Below are positions 33,338-42,060 of a stretch of 64,000 nucleotides of DNA, piece by piece (positions within the stretch are counted from its first letter, which is position 1; the number at the start of each line of letters is the position of its first letter). The notes under the pieces are model-generated. The model made no database searches. It had not been told where the DNA came from and saw nothing but the letters and a program-made list of their open reading frames with translations. Source of the DNA: Prevotella sp. GTDB lineage: Bacteria > Bacteroidota > Bacteroidia > Bacteroidales > Bacteroidaceae. The stretch is from contig JAEEQB010000003.1 in the NCBI GenBank assembly GCA_016285075.1, positions 89,939 to 153,938 of the forward strand, read 5' to 3'. The position numbers were made by a program, and so were the translations under genes.

Positions 33338-34709
33338 CAATGGATTTATAGAGGCATTGCTCTCGCAGAAAGACGAGATCGCAAGGCTTAGACTGCTGGC
33401 AGGGTATAATGCTGAAACAGTCATGCGAATAGTGTGTGCCTTCCTGAATAACGACGGCGGATGGATTGTTATAGGTGCATCTGAGGATGGAGCGCGGACA
33501 GGCGTAGATGTTGAAACGGTTGTGGCTGATATTCAGCGAAATGCCGTTCAGCGAATCAAGCCCCTTCCTCTGGTGTATATTCATGCTGAGGATTATCAGG
33601 ATGGCAAAGTGGTGCTGGTGACAGTGATGAAAGGAGGTCTGCCTCCCTATTCGTTTGATTCAAGTTATTACACAATGGTTGGCGACCAGGTAGTCAAACC
33701 AAATACCGACGAGCTGAACCTGTTGATTCGCCGCTCAATGTCTTCATCCTCATCTTGGGAGAAAAGCACTTGTCTTGACGCAGAATGGGAGGATCTGAAT
33801 GTAAATCTCATGCACGAAGTGGTTAGTAAAGGATTGGGAAGAGGCCGATTAGACGAGCGTAACAACACTCCGGAAAAACTCCTTGGCAATCTGCAATTAG
33901 TCGATACCCCCAATGTAAAGAATGGAGCAATGGCTTTGTTTGGACAAGAGGCTCCCAGATTCCTTCCGCAGAGCAGGATGCGGATACAAGTGATGCTGGG
34001 AGGAAAAGCGGCAAGCCAATATGAAGATACAGTAGTGATGGAAGGAAATCTGCTGGAATTGTCGAAACGTGCAAGCGATTACTTCCTAAATCGACTGCCG
34101 ATGGTCAGTGAATTCCACCATAAGGAATGGAACAGAAAAGATTACTCGGAATACCCACAGGATGTTTTGGACGAGGCTGTGACGAATGCCCTAATCCATC
34201 GGGACATGAGCGACACAACAGGTGAAGTCCTTGTATTCATCTATGCAGACAGAATAGAAATTATCAACCCAGGAACAATGCCAGAGAATCTTATAAAGAA
34301 AAAGAATGTGGTGCTTCCTCATGTGTCTACTCCAAGAAATCCGTTGATGGCAGAAATATTCTATGTCGATGGAAAAATGGAAAAGACAGGAAGAGGGTTG
34401 AAACTGATTCACGACCAGATGAATGACTTGAAGCGTAAATTGCCCGAATGGGAATGTCTGGACGGAAGAACGAAACTAACCATATATCGCACACCCAATG
34501 TCGTCAGGCTGAATGCCAGAGTCACTGAATATATAGCCACAAAGAAAGTAGGAGGCAGTTTCTCTAAGCAAGACTATTTGCAATATTGGAATTATAAGAT
34601 TTCCGATCCGACAGCAAAAAACGACCTGCAACAGATGGTGAATGCAGGCCTCTGCCGGAAAGATGGTTCAGGTCCTGCTACAAGGTATGTAGTATTGGCT
34701 AACAATTAG
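33330..34709 (+). CDS. AlbA_2/HATPase_c_4 ATP-binding protein (COG2865-type)
   Basis: 459 residues. Schlafen-type AlbA_2 domain at ~10-115 (RIVCAFLNNDGGWIVIGASEDG; nucleic-acid-binding in family), linker, HATPase_c_4 ATP-binding domain ~255-390 with N-box-like DEAVTNALIHRD and G-box elements (IINPGTMPENL, KTGRGLKLIHDQM), and a C-terminal winged-helix-like segment (~395-459, SKQDYLQYWNYK). Proteins of this group are annotated as putative transcriptional regulators or RecG-like helicases and also occur in defence islands. With the overlapping DUF4062 gene it forms a two-gene unit whose role is unknown. Confidence 0.85.
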   Translation: MSNNGFIEALLSQKDEIARLRLLAGYNAETVMRIVCAFLNNDGGWIVIGASEDGARTGVDVETVVADIQRNAVQRIKPLPLVYIHAEDYQDGKVVLVTVMKGGLPPYSFDSSYYTMVGDQVVKPNTDELNLLIRRSMSSSSSWEKSTCLDAEWEDLNVNLMHEVVSKGLGRGRLDERNNTPEKLLGNLQLVDTPNVKNGAMALFGQEAPRFLPQSRMRIQVMLGGKAASQYEDTVVMEGNLLELSKRASDYFLNRLPMVSEFHHKEWNRKDYSEYPQDVLDEAVTNALIHRDMSDTTGEVLVFIYADRIEIINPGTMPENLIKKKNVVLPHVSTPRNPLMAEIFYVDGKMEKTGRGLKLIHDQMNDLKRKLPEWECLDGRTKLTIYRTPNVVRLNARVTEYIATKKVGGSFSKQDYLQYWNYKISDPTAKNDLQQMVNAGLCRKDGSGPATRYVVLANN

Positions 34710-34857
34710 CCGATATTTAGCCGATAAAATGTGTATTTCTTTGATTCTTAGCAGTTTGTTGCAAACTGGCAATTACAAATACTTATCCGATTATCAGCTG
34801 ATTTTTGTGTCCGATAACAACTGAAGATATAGCAGGAACTGCCAAAAGGTACTCTGG

Positions 34858-34941
34858 GATCATGGAGACAGGGGATCATGGGGTTTTGAATGAAACCATG
34901 GAATGGATTTCACTTCAAACAACCTGTCCCCAGTGATTCTC
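34858..34941. repeat. Degenerate REPIN-like copy 5
   Basis: Contains GATCATGGAGACAGGGGATC, a diverged middle and AACCTGTCCCCAGTGATTC. Bases 34884-34939 are identical to 29797-29852 over 56 bases; the left unit is damaged. Confidence 0.85.
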
Positions 34942-34955
34942 CATTGTTGAGAATA

Positions 34956-34992
34956 TGAAAAGAGCCGCTGTCCATCAAGGATAGCGGCTCTT
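34956..34992 (-). terminator. Terminator of the OmpH/BamA cluster
   Basis: AAGAGCCGCT (34960-34969) pairs with AGCGGCTCTT (34983-34992), with further pairing TCC/GGA in the loop; on the minus strand the stem is followed by TTTTCAT. Lies 3' of the last OmpH gene. Confidence 0.75.
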
Positions 34993-35040
34993 ATGAGAGT
35001 GGGGAACTTGTCCCGGGATGTGTCGTGTGATGTTGCGTGT

Positions 35041-35547
35041 TTACTTCAATCCGAGCTTCAGCTTCACCTGAGCGGTGACATCGGTAGAGAGGGTGGTGCT
35101 GATATAGGGGATGCCGGCACCCATCTCCATGATGTAGACATAGCCGCCAGCCTGGCCTACGGCCTTGATGGCATCGAGCACCTTGGTGGTGATACCGTTC
35201 ATCTTCTCGGCAGAAGCCTTCTGCAGGGCCTGCTGGTTGTCCTGATAGCTCTGCTGTATCTTCTGGTACATCTCCTGCAGCTCCTGCTGCTTGCGCTGCT
35301 TGATGTTGTCGGGTGTGGTGGCAGCGAGCTTGTCGAACTCCTCGCTCTTCTTCTGCAGCTCGTCCTGCATGGACTTCAGATCGGCCTCGTACTGTGACTG
35401 GAGAGCATCGATCTCGCTCTTGGCTTTGGTGTAGTCAGGCATAGCCTGGATAATTTCCTGAGTGTTCACATGACCGAACTTGGCCTGTGCGTTGGCGGTG
35501 GTGAAACCGCAGATTGCGCAGATGGCGCAGATAATCAGTTTTTTCAT
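35041..35547 (-). CDS. OmpH/Skp-family periplasmic chaperone
   Basis: 168 residues from the ATG at 35547, which begins a clean signal peptide (MKKLIICAICAICGF..NAQ); an upstream start at 35598 adds only leader. The mature part has an OmpH head (KFGHVNTQEIIQAMPDYTKA) and a long charged coiled coil (SQYEADLKSMQDELQKKSEE), as in Skp, which holds unfolded outer-membrane proteins. Second of two adjacent OmpH paralogues downstream of BamA, standard in Bacteroidetes. Confidence 0.93.
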   Translation of the reverse strand: MKKLIICAICAICGFTTANAQAKFGHVNTQEIIQAMPDYTKAKSEIDALQSQYEADLKSMQDELQKKSEEFDKLAATTPDNIKQRKQQELQEMYQKIQQSYQDNQQALQKASAEKMNGITTKVLDAIKAVGQAGGYVYIMEMGAGIPYISTTLSTDVTAQVKLKLGLK

Positions 35548-35638
35548 TTCTTTCTTATTTGTTAATATTACGTTGTTTCGTTGTGACGTTGTTTCCACCC
35601 ATCGTCACATGGATAAGACGATGTAGTGGGGTAAAGGT

Positions 35639-36163
35639 TTAATAGGTGCTGTATCCCAGTTTCTGCAGCACCTCGTTTGAGATGTCGATCTTGGGCGATC
35701 CGAAGAGTATGCCTGCATCGCTGGCACGGTCGAGCACGAGCTGGTAGCCTCGGAGGTCGGCAATGTCCTTGATGGCATTGTAGATTTCTTCCTGAATGGG
35801 TGTCATGAGCGAGGCGCGTTTCTTGAAGAGCTCGCCCTCGGGACCGAAGTACTTGCGTTTCAGGTCTGCAGCCTGTTTCTCTTTCTCGACGATGGCATCC
35901 TGTCGGGCTTTCTTCTGCTCGGCAGAGAGGAACACCACCTCGTTCTGATAGTTCTTGTAGAGTGTCTGGGCTTCAGTGGTGAGTGCATCGACCTCGGCCT
36001 GCCATTTCTTTGACACCTGGCTGAGCTGCTCGTTGGCGCGCTCGTAGGCGGGTATTTTCTTCAGCATGTAGTCCATATCGACCAGTGCAAACTTCTGCGC
36101 ATGCAGCGACAGTGTGGTGGCAAATACCAAACCGGCTATTAATAACAGTTTCCTCATCATCAT
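35639..36163 (-). CDS. OmpH/Skp-family periplasmic chaperone
   Basis: About 174 residues from ATGs at 36163/36160/36157, signal peptide MRKLLLIAGLVFATT. OmpH pattern: FALVDMDYMLKKIPAYERAN, then a coiled coil (SKKWQAEVDALTTEAQTLYK, KEKQAADLKRKYFG) and a C-terminal strand region (GYQLVLDRASDAGILFG). First OmpH after BamA; likely delivers outer-membrane proteins to the BAM complex with its paralogue. Confidence 0.93.
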   Translation of the reverse strand: MMMRKLLLIAGLVFATTLSLHAQKFALVDMDYMLKKIPAYERANEQLSQVSKKWQAEVDALTTEAQTLYKNYQNEVVFLSAEQKKARQDAIVEKEKQAADLKRKYFGPEGELFKKRASLMTPIQEEIYNAIKDIADLRGYQLVLDRASDAGILFGSPKIDISNEVLQKLGYSTY

Positions 36164-36195
36164 GTTAATTTTCCTATTATGAATTATCAATTATG

Positions 36196-36289
36196 AACTT
36201 TAAACTCTAAACTCTAAACTCTGAACTCTGAACTCTGAACTTTGAACTCCTGTAAACTATGAACTATGAACTATGAACTGTGAACTAGC
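36196..36289. repeat. AACTCTAAACTCT / GAACTATGAACT low-complexity repeat
   Basis: Two joined runs between BamA and OmpH: AAACTCTAAACTCTGAACTC-type 7-mers (36196-36248) and AACTATGAACTATG-type 8-mers (36256-36286). The same motifs occur at 4019-4125 and inside the helicase gene. Confidence 0.85.
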
Positions 36290-38965
36290 TTAGAATTCCT
36301 GTCCGAGGACGAAGTGGAAGTTGCTGCCTCCACGGCTCCAGGAGCTGCCGTTGTAGACCTTGTCGAAGCCATAGGCCCAGTCTATACCCATGAGACCCAC
36401 CATGGGGAGGAAGATGCGCACGCCGACGCCGGCAGAGCGTTTCACGTCGAAGGGGTTGAAGTCCTTCACTGTTGCCCAGGCATTACCGCCTTCGAGGAAG
36501 GTGAGTCCGTAGATGGTGGTGTTGCCCAGCATGAAGGGATAGCGCAGCTCGAGGGTGAATCGGTCGTAGGCACGTGCATTGGCCATGCGGTTGCCGGCGA
36601 GGTAGCCTGCTGAGTTGGAGATGGAACCGTTGTCGTAGCCGCGCATGGCGATGGTCTCTTCGGCATAGCTGTAGCTGTAGCCCGACATGCCATCACCGCC
36701 CACGTAGAAGGTCTCGAACGGCGAGAGCTTGTTGCCGTTGTAGGCACCGAGCAGTCCCAGTTCCACACGTGTCATGAGCACGAAGCACTTCTGGCTGTTG
36801 GTGAGTGCGGTATAGGTCTTTGACTTGAACTTCCACTTGTGGTACTCGATCCAGCGGTAGACATCCTGCAGCTCGTCCTGATAGCGTTCATAGTCGCTGT
36901 TGTAGGTCTGCGATGTGGCGAGCTTGGAGTAGTCCTTTCCGTCCCACAGCGACCAGGGCGGCGTGAGGGTGACGGAGAGTGCGAACTCTGAACCGCGACG
37001 CGGGTAGAGGGGGTTGTCGGTAGATGTACGCGAGAGGGTGATGCCCAGGTTGATGTTGTTACAGTTACCGTTGTTGATGTAGAAGTAAGTCCAGTCGCGC
37101 AGCATGTAACGGGTGTAGCCCAGGGTTGCTGAGAGCTGGAAGTAGTCGTCGGGCCAGCGCAGACGCTTACCCCATCCGATGGATGCTCCGAACATGCGGA
37201 TGGTCTTGTCGTCGTCGAGCATGGACTCGTAGTTGTAGTAGTAGGGGTTGTAGGAGCCGTAGTATCCGCCGTAGCCATACATGCTGTAGAGGCTGTTGTA
37301 ATAGCTATTGTTGCGGTAGGTGCTCGAGATGTCGGACTGCTTCGAGTAGAACAGTCCCACGTTGAAAGCGTTGGGTCGTTTGCCGCCGAACCAGTTGGTG
37401 CTGTAGCTCGTGGAGAGTGAGCTGTAGTAGGAGCCGTTGGACTGGAAGTTGATGCCCAGCTGCTCGCCGTCGCCGATGGGCATGATGCCTCGGTGCATCT
37501 TGTTCCTGCCGAAGAGGTTGCGCATGGAGAAGTTGTTGAGCTTCAGTCCTATGCGTCCGATGACACCTGTCTGTCCCCAGCCTAAGGAGAACTCCACCTG
37601 GTCGTTGGATTTCTGTGCGAGCATCCAGTTGATGTCTACGGTACCATCGTCTTGGTTAGGCTTGACGTCGGGTGATATCTGCTCGGCGTCGAAGAAGCCC
37701 ATGGAGCCGATTTCGCGGTAGGAGCGCATGAGTGCGTCGCGATTGAAGAGGTCGCCGGGCTTGGTGCGCAGCTCACGTCGTACTACCTCCTCGTAGAGCC
37801 GGTCGTTGCCATAGATGCGTACGTGGCTCAGGCGTGCCTGCGGTCCTTCGGTGATGCGCATCTCGAGGTCGATGGAGTCGCCCACGATGTTCACTTCCAC
37901 AGGGTCGATGTTGGAGAACACGTAGCCGTTGTTGTAATAGAAATAGTTGCCGATGGCGTCCTCGTCTTCCTTGAGGCGTTTGTTCAGCTGCTTCTGGTTG
38001 TAGACGTCACCCCTCTTCATGCCGAGAGCATTGTTGAGGTTGTCGCTGGTGACGACGGTATTGCCCACCCAGCGGATGTCGCGTAGGTAGTACTTCTGGC
38101 CTTCCTCTATCTTCACCAGTATGTTGACGTGCTTGTCGTCGGCATTCCACACGGAGTCCTCGATGATCATCATGTCGCGATAGCCCTTTTCATTGTATTT
38201 GTCAATGAGGGCTTGCTTGGCTTCCTTGTAGCGCTCGTCGGTGAACTTCTTGGCTTTGAAGAAGTTGCTGAGCTTTCCCGACTCGTGGATCTTGCCGAAG
38301 GCGCCCTTGCTGAACATGCCGCCCTTGAGTTTGTTGGACTTCAGCTGGGTATTGCCGTCGAAGATGATCTGACGCACCTTCATCTTGTCCTTCTTGTCGA
38401 TGTCGACGTCGAGCACCACCTGGTTCTTCCCGGTGACATCGTCGCGGCGGATGATGTTGATCTCGGCATTCTTGTAGCCTTTCTCGTCGAAATAGCGTTT
38501 TGCGAGGATCTTGGCACGGTCGAGCATGTTGGGTGTGATCTGGCTGCCCTTCATCATGCCGAGCTTGGTCTCGAGGTCTTCGCGTTCTGACTTCTTCACG
38601 CCGAGGTAGTTGATTTCGGACACGCGTGGATGGAGTGCCAGTGTGATGCGCAGGTAGATCTTGGAGCCCACGATGGAGTCGGCCGAGATGGCTACTCGAG
38701 AGAAGAGTCCGTTCTTCCAGTAGCGTTTCACTGCCTCGGTAATGGCCTGGCCCGGAACCTCGATCTCCTGTCCCACCTCAAGGCCGGAGAGTCCTGTCAG
38801 CACATAGTCCTCGTAGCCGTCGACACCTTCCACGGCAATGCCGCCGATGGTGCAGGAGCGCGGTGTGCCGGCATAGGAGATGTCGGGATGGACTATCTTG
38901 TCCTGGGCAACGACGCTGAAAGGTAATAAGGCAAAGAGGTAAAGGGGCAATACCCGTTTTACCAC
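36290..38965 (-). CDS. bamA: BamA outer-membrane protein assembly factor
   Basis: About 890-residue Omp85 protein: signal peptide (VLPLYLFALLPFSVVAQ), five POTRA domains (~50-480, e.g. IRWVGNTVVTSDNLNNALG), then a 16-strand barrel ending LGQEF. Central part of the BAM complex that inserts outer-membrane proteins. No ATG precedes the signal peptide; the reading frame offers GTG at 38965 (giving MVKRVLPLYLF..) or GTG at 39001, so the start is non-ATG and not certain. Residues ~560-592 form an unusual Tyr/Gly/Asn-rich stretch (YGYGGYYGSYNPYYYNY), probably an extracellular loop. Between UppS and OmpH. Confidence 0.95.
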   Translation of the reverse strand: MVKRVLPLYLFALLPFSVVAQDKIVHPDISYAGTPRSCTIGGIAVEGVDGYEDYVLTGLSGLEVGQEIEVPGQAITEAVKRYWKNGLFSRVAISADSIVGSKIYLRITLALHPRVSEINYLGVKKSEREDLETKLGMMKGSQITPNMLDRAKILAKRYFDEKGYKNAEINIIRRDDVTGKNQVVLDVDIDKKDKMKVRQIIFDGNTQLKSNKLKGGMFSKGAFGKIHESGKLSNFFKAKKFTDERYKEAKQALIDKYNEKGYRDMMIIEDSVWNADDKHVNILVKIEEGQKYYLRDIRWVGNTVVTSDNLNNALGMKRGDVYNQKQLNKRLKEDEDAIGNYFYYNNGYVFSNIDPVEVNIVGDSIDLEMRITEGPQARLSHVRIYGNDRLYEEVVRRELRTKPGDLFNRDALMRSYREIGSMGFFDAEQISPDVKPNQDDGTVDINWMLAQKSNDQVEFSLGWGQTGVIGRIGLKLNNFSMRNLFGRNKMHRGIMPIGDGEQLGINFQSNGSYYSSLSTSYSTNWFGGKRPNAFNVGLFYSKQSDISSTYRNNSYYNSLYSMYGYGGYYGSYNPYYYNYESMLDDDKTIRMFGASIGWGKRLRWPDDYFQLSATLGYTRYMLRDWTYFYINNGNCNNINLGITLSRTSTDNPLYPRRGSEFALSVTLTPPWSLWDGKDYSKLATSQTYNSDYERYQDELQDVYRWIEYHKWKFKSKTYTALTNSQKCFVLMTRVELGLLGAYNGNKLSPFETFYVGGDGMSGYSYSYAEETIAMRGYDNGSISNSAGYLAGNRMANARAYDRFTLELRYPFMLGNTTIYGLTFLEGGNAWATVKDFNPFDVKRSAGVGVRIFLPMVGLMGIDWAYGFDKVYNGSSWSRGGSNFHFVLGQEF

Positions 38966-39050
38966 ACCTAACACCTTATTTATATATACAATGAAAGTCA
39001 CTTTCTATTCTTACCTTTTTGTTTTTACCTTTTAACTTTTTCCCCTTTCA

Positions 39051-39827
39051 CTATTCTTCTGCTTCCACCTGTGCCTCGGTCTTGCCGTAGCGGCGCTGGC
39101 GGTTCTGATAGCTTGCGATGGCCTGATGGAGTGCTTCCTCGTCGAAGTCGGGCCAATAGGTGTCGCAGAAATAGAACTCGGAATAGGCGCACTGCCACAG
39201 TAGGTAGTTACTGATGCGCAGCTCTCCGCCGGTGCGGATGAGCAGGTCGGGGTCGGGCATGAAGTTGGTGCAGAGATGCTGCGAGATGGTGTCCTCGGTG
39301 ATGTCCTCGGCACGGATGCCCCCCGTCCCCAAGTTCTTAATAATGTTGTTGGGCAGCTTCATATCGTTGACCTCGGTCACTATCTGGCGCACTGCCTCGG
39401 TGATTTCCCATCGGCTGGAATAGCTCAGCGCCACAACCATGGTCATCTTGTCGTTCTTGGCGGTGTGCTCCTCGGTTTCACGCAGTTTCTGCTGTACATC
39501 GTCAGGCAGCCGCTTGGTGTCGCCGATGACTCGGAATCGCACGTTGTTCTTCATAAAGATCTCGTCCTCCAACGATGTGAGTACCAGCCCCATGAGGGCA
39601 GCGATCTCGGTGGATGGACGGTTCCAGTTCTCGGTGGAGAAAGTATAGAGCGTCAGGAATTTCACTCCCAGCCTGGTACATTCTGAGGTGATGCGCCTCA
39701 CGGCGTCGACGCCAGCCTGATGGCCGAAGCTGCGTTCTTTTCCACGCTCTGCTGCCCAGCGTCCATTGCCGTCCATGATGATGGCAATGTGCTCGGGGAT
39801 GCGGTTCATATCTAATTCTGTAGTCAT
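39051..39827 (-). CDS. uppS: Isoprenyl transferase (undecaprenyl diphosphate synthase)
   Basis: 258 residues, full length. Family motifs: [17 protein letters not shown] (catalytic Asp near residue 19 and phosphate-binding GNGR), [13 protein letters not shown], and C-terminal [25 protein letters not shown]. Cis-condenses isopentenyl diphosphate to the C55 carrier for peptidoglycan and O-antigen. Cytoplasmic, membrane-associated. Starts at ATG 39827 or 39809. Lies 49 bases from BamA and 55 bases from DUF6089, the standard Bacteroidetes order. Confidence 0.95.
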   Translation of the reverse strand: MTTELDMNRIPEHIAIIMDGNGRWAAERGKERSFGHQAGVDAVRRITSECTRLGVKFLTLYTFSTENWNRPSTEIAALMGLVLTSLEDEIFMKNNVRFRVIGDTKRLPDDVQQKLRETEEHTAKNDKMTMVVALSYSSRWEITEAVRQIVTEVNDMKLPNNIIKNLGTGGIRAEDITEDTISQHLCTNFMPDPDLLIRTGGELRISNYLLWQCAYSEFYFCDTYWPDFDEEALHQAIASYQNRQRRYGKTEAQVEAEE

Positions 39828-39882
39828 ATCTGTCTAATGGTTCACTATTCAATGATGATACATCTCTCTGTCTTATCTTCTC

Positions 39883-40620
39883 TCAGTCCCTGTCGTTATG
39901 GCAGGTCTTGCATTTTGCCCAGATGTCGTAGGTAAGCGACATCTGTAGCAGGCTGTAGCAGTCGGTGTTCTTGAAGAGCCCGCTGCTCTTGATGCCGTAG
40001 GGGTCGGCGATGCCGTCGAGTTTGTCGCTGCCCGAGAAGTGCATCGTCCATTCGGCGATGAGGTTCAGGCGCGTTCCTATCTTGTATTTCACGCCGGCTC
40101 CTATGGGGACGTTGGCAGCAAACACGCTCTTGCCGGTGTCGGCATAGGTGATGCCCAGTCCGATGGCGATGAAGGGTGCCAGGCGGCGTGCCCCGTAATA
40201 TTCGCGTCCTGTGCCGTAGGGCCAGAAGTTGTATTCATAGCGCATTCCCAGGTCCATCAGCTGGTTGCTGAACTGATAGGGAGGCATGCGGTCTTCATCG
40301 GGCTTGGCCGACTGCATGTCGGGATACCATGTATCGGTTCCGTCCGAGCCACCTTTGATCTTGCCGGTGGTAAGGTTCACTGCCCACCCCCAGCGGGGAT
40401 TGCTCTTATAGCGTGCCACGAGCGACACGGCAGGCTGCATGTCCTTCATGAGGCTGCTGTTGAAATCGCCCAGATAGCCCTGCAGTCCCAAGCCGCCACC
40501 CACCTCCATGCGGTATTCGGGCTCGTCCTGCGCCAAAGTGTGAGGAGTGAAGAGTGAAGCGTGAAGAATCATGAGCAGTGTCAGGGACATCAGCCGTCTG
40601 AACATGGAATACTGTTTCAT
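39883..40620 (-). CDS. DUF6089 family outer-membrane beta-barrel protein
   Basis: About 245 residues from the ATG at 40620 (MKQYSMFRRLMSLTLL.. signal peptide). Mature domain of short amphipathic strands (YRMEVGGGLGLQGYLGDF, GMRYEYNFWPYG, PFIAIGLGITYAD, GAGVKYKIGTRLNLIAEW) as in DUF6089 proteins encoded next to UppS and BamA. Function unknown; its fixed neighbourhood suggests outer-membrane biogenesis. Upstream in-frame ATG at 40644 is less likely. Confidence 0.85.
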   Translation of the reverse strand: MKQYSMFRRLMSLTLLMILHASLFTPHTLAQDEPEYRMEVGGGLGLQGYLGDFNSSLMKDMQPAVSLVARYKSNPRWGWAVNLTTGKIKGGSDGTDTWYPDMQSAKPDEDRMPPYQFSNQLMDLGMRYEYNFWPYGTGREYYGARRLAPFIAIGLGITYADTGKSVFAANVPIGAGVKYKIGTRLNLIAEWTMHFSGSDKLDGIADPYGIKSSGLFKNTDCYSLLQMSLTYDIWAKCKTCHNDRD

Positions 40621-40647
40621 ATCTTCCCGTTTACTACTTCCCACTCG

Positions 40648-41643
40648 TCATTTCTCGGCTGTCCACAGACTGCCTGTCTCGACGCATAGCAGCCAGAGGG
40701 CGCCGTTGGAATCGTTCATCACCTTCACCTGTCCGCTCACGCCGGAGGGGAGGGCATAGGAGGACTCTTTCCACGTCAGTCCCCAGTCTTCCGATTGGTA
40801 GATCTTGCCTTTGCTGCTGAAGGCCAGCATGAGGTCATTGAAGAAGGCCAGGCTGTAGGTGTCGCCTTCGGGCATGGTCTTTCCTCGGGTGTCGCTGCTG
40901 GTCATGAACACCCATTGCCCCGGGGCGTTGCCTTCGGTGGTGGTGCGGTGCCAGACGACGATATGTCCGTCGGCATCGTTGCCAAGGAGCAGGGTATAGG
41001 TGGTGTTCAGCTGGTATTTATAGGGACAGGTCACCATCCCGTAGTTGTCCAGGACGGGCCAGTGTGCAGCTTCCTCTTCTTCCTTCTCGCCCCATTCCAC
41101 GGTCTGCTGTTCCTGTGAGAACGGCGACTGCGAGGCTGATGCCACCATCCATTCAGGACCCTGAGCCGAAGACTGTTTCACGTTGAGGCGTATCTTGTAG
41201 TCACGTTGGTGATTGCCATCGGTGGAGAATACCCTCAGCAGGCGCTCCTGGGAGAAGTCCATGGAGTCTTTGACGTTGTACACCCACAGCGTGTCGCTAT
41301 AGAGCGATTTGAAATAGGGCACGGCATTGTTGCGTGTGGCGAGTGAACAGACCACGTGCTTGACATCGGTGCCGTAGGGCAGGGAGTCGCGATTGTAGAT
41401 CTCGTGGTTCAGCTGGTCGATGGTCATCGCGTAAGCACCGGCTTTGATGGTGGTTCTATAGACGGAGTCCAGGCCTTTTGACGAGGTGGTATGGGTATAT
41501 ATGTTCATTGCGTCCAACGAAAAGGAAACAACGGCTACATCGTCGTAATATGTAGTCGTATCATCATCGTCAGAACCTAGGCAGGCTGTTGTCAGCTGCA
41601 AGGCTGCAAGCAGCACGCATAGCAATAGAAAAGTCCGTTTCAT
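40648..41643 (-). CDS. DUF6242 lipoprotein
   Basis: 331 residues from the ATG at 41643 (MKRTFLLLCVLLAALQLTTAC, lipobox LTTAC). N-terminal Ig-like domain (~35-140, VAVVSFSLDAMNIYTH), then repeated blade-like segments (PEWMVASASQSPF, YSLAFFNDLMLAFSSKGKIY, GLTWKESSYALP) like sialidase/BNR propellers. Matches DUF6242, a Bacteroidetes lipoprotein family of unknown function. First gene of the cluster that runs to OmpH. Confidence 0.85.
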   Translation of the reverse strand: MKRTFLLLCVLLAALQLTTACLGSDDDDTTTYYDDVAVVSFSLDAMNIYTHTTSSKGLDSVYRTTIKAGAYAMTIDQLNHEIYNRDSLPYGTDVKHVVCSLATRNNAVPYFKSLYSDTLWVYNVKDSMDFSQERLLRVFSTDGNHQRDYKIRLNVKQSSAQGPEWMVASASQSPFSQEQQTVEWGEKEEEEAAHWPVLDNYGMVTCPYKYQLNTTYTLLLGNDADGHIVVWHRTTTEGNAPGQWVFMTSSDTRGKTMPEGDTYSLAFFNDLMLAFSSKGKIYQSEDWGLTWKESSYALPSGVSGQVKVMNDSNGALWLLCVETGSLWTAEK

Positions 41644-41666
41644 TGACAGAATTCTGATTTTTGGCT

Positions 41667-41675
41667 GCAAATTTA
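41667..41675 (-). promoter_or_regulatory. -7 box upstream of DUF6242
   Basis: Minus strand TAAATTTGC, about 24 bases before the chosen start at 41643. No clear -33 box. Confidence 0.4.
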
Positions 41676-41755
41676 CGCACATTTCCTCAAATAACAGACA
41701 TTTTCTCCGCTTAATTCATAAAAATATATGATAAAATAGCGGATTTTAAGCTCTT

Positions 41756-41851
41756 TTAGCGAACATTGGTATTCATCAGAGTAATGATGCTCAGAATAGT
41801 AACTATTGCTACGGACACCAACATCGTTGTTGTCTGAAAATCAAAAATCAT
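41756..41851 (-). CDS. Small membrane peptide, 31 residues
   Basis: Unannotated small ORF: MIFDFQTTTMLVSVAIV.. with one hydrophobic segment (MLVSVAIVTILSIITLM) ending in NTNVR and TAA. A strong promoter stands in the right place: TACCTTTGC on the minus strand at 41887-41895, giving a leader of about 30 bases. No homologue comes to mind. Looks like a single-pass inner-membrane peptide; could be a regulator of a membrane partner or a toxin. It could still be chance coding within a leader of the cluster to its left. Confidence 0.5.
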   Translation of the reverse strand: MIFDFQTTTMLVSVAIVTILSIITLMNTNVR

Positions 41852-41886
41852 AACCAATCTTTTTACCTTAACAATTAATTTCGTGT

Positions 41887-41895
41887 GCAAAGGTA
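41887..41895 (-). promoter_or_regulatory. -7 box for the 31-residue ORF
   Basis: Minus strand TACCTTTGC, perfect -7 match 36 bases before the ATG at 41851. Confidence 0.6.
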
Positions 41896-41970
41896 CTCAG
41901 AAAAGTGAGAAGCGAAAAGTGAAAAGCGTAGAAATGACTCCTGCCATGGGAGCTTTTTGACGTAAATCAA

Positions 41971-42000
41971 AATTGGCTGCACCGAAAGGGGCAGCCAATT
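41971..42000 (-). terminator. Terminator of the frameshifted lipoprotein gene
   Basis: 10-base perfect stem AATTGGCTGC / GCAGCCAATT around ACCGAAAGGG; on the minus strand followed by TTGATTT. A nearly identical hairpin ends the pckA gene. Confidence 0.7.
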
Positions 42001-42060
42001 CTTGATGATGGTGTTGCGGGCCGATGGCCTGCTTTCAGAAGGCGATAAACGGACGTACTT

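Larger units (their letters stand above)
34710..35040. other. Intergenic region after the DUF4062/AlbA_2 unit
   Basis: 34710-34850 is AT-rich with repeats of AGCCGATA and TTATCCGATTATC but no ORF. It is followed by the REP copy at 34858-34941 and the OmpH terminator at 34956-34992. Confidence 0.5.
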
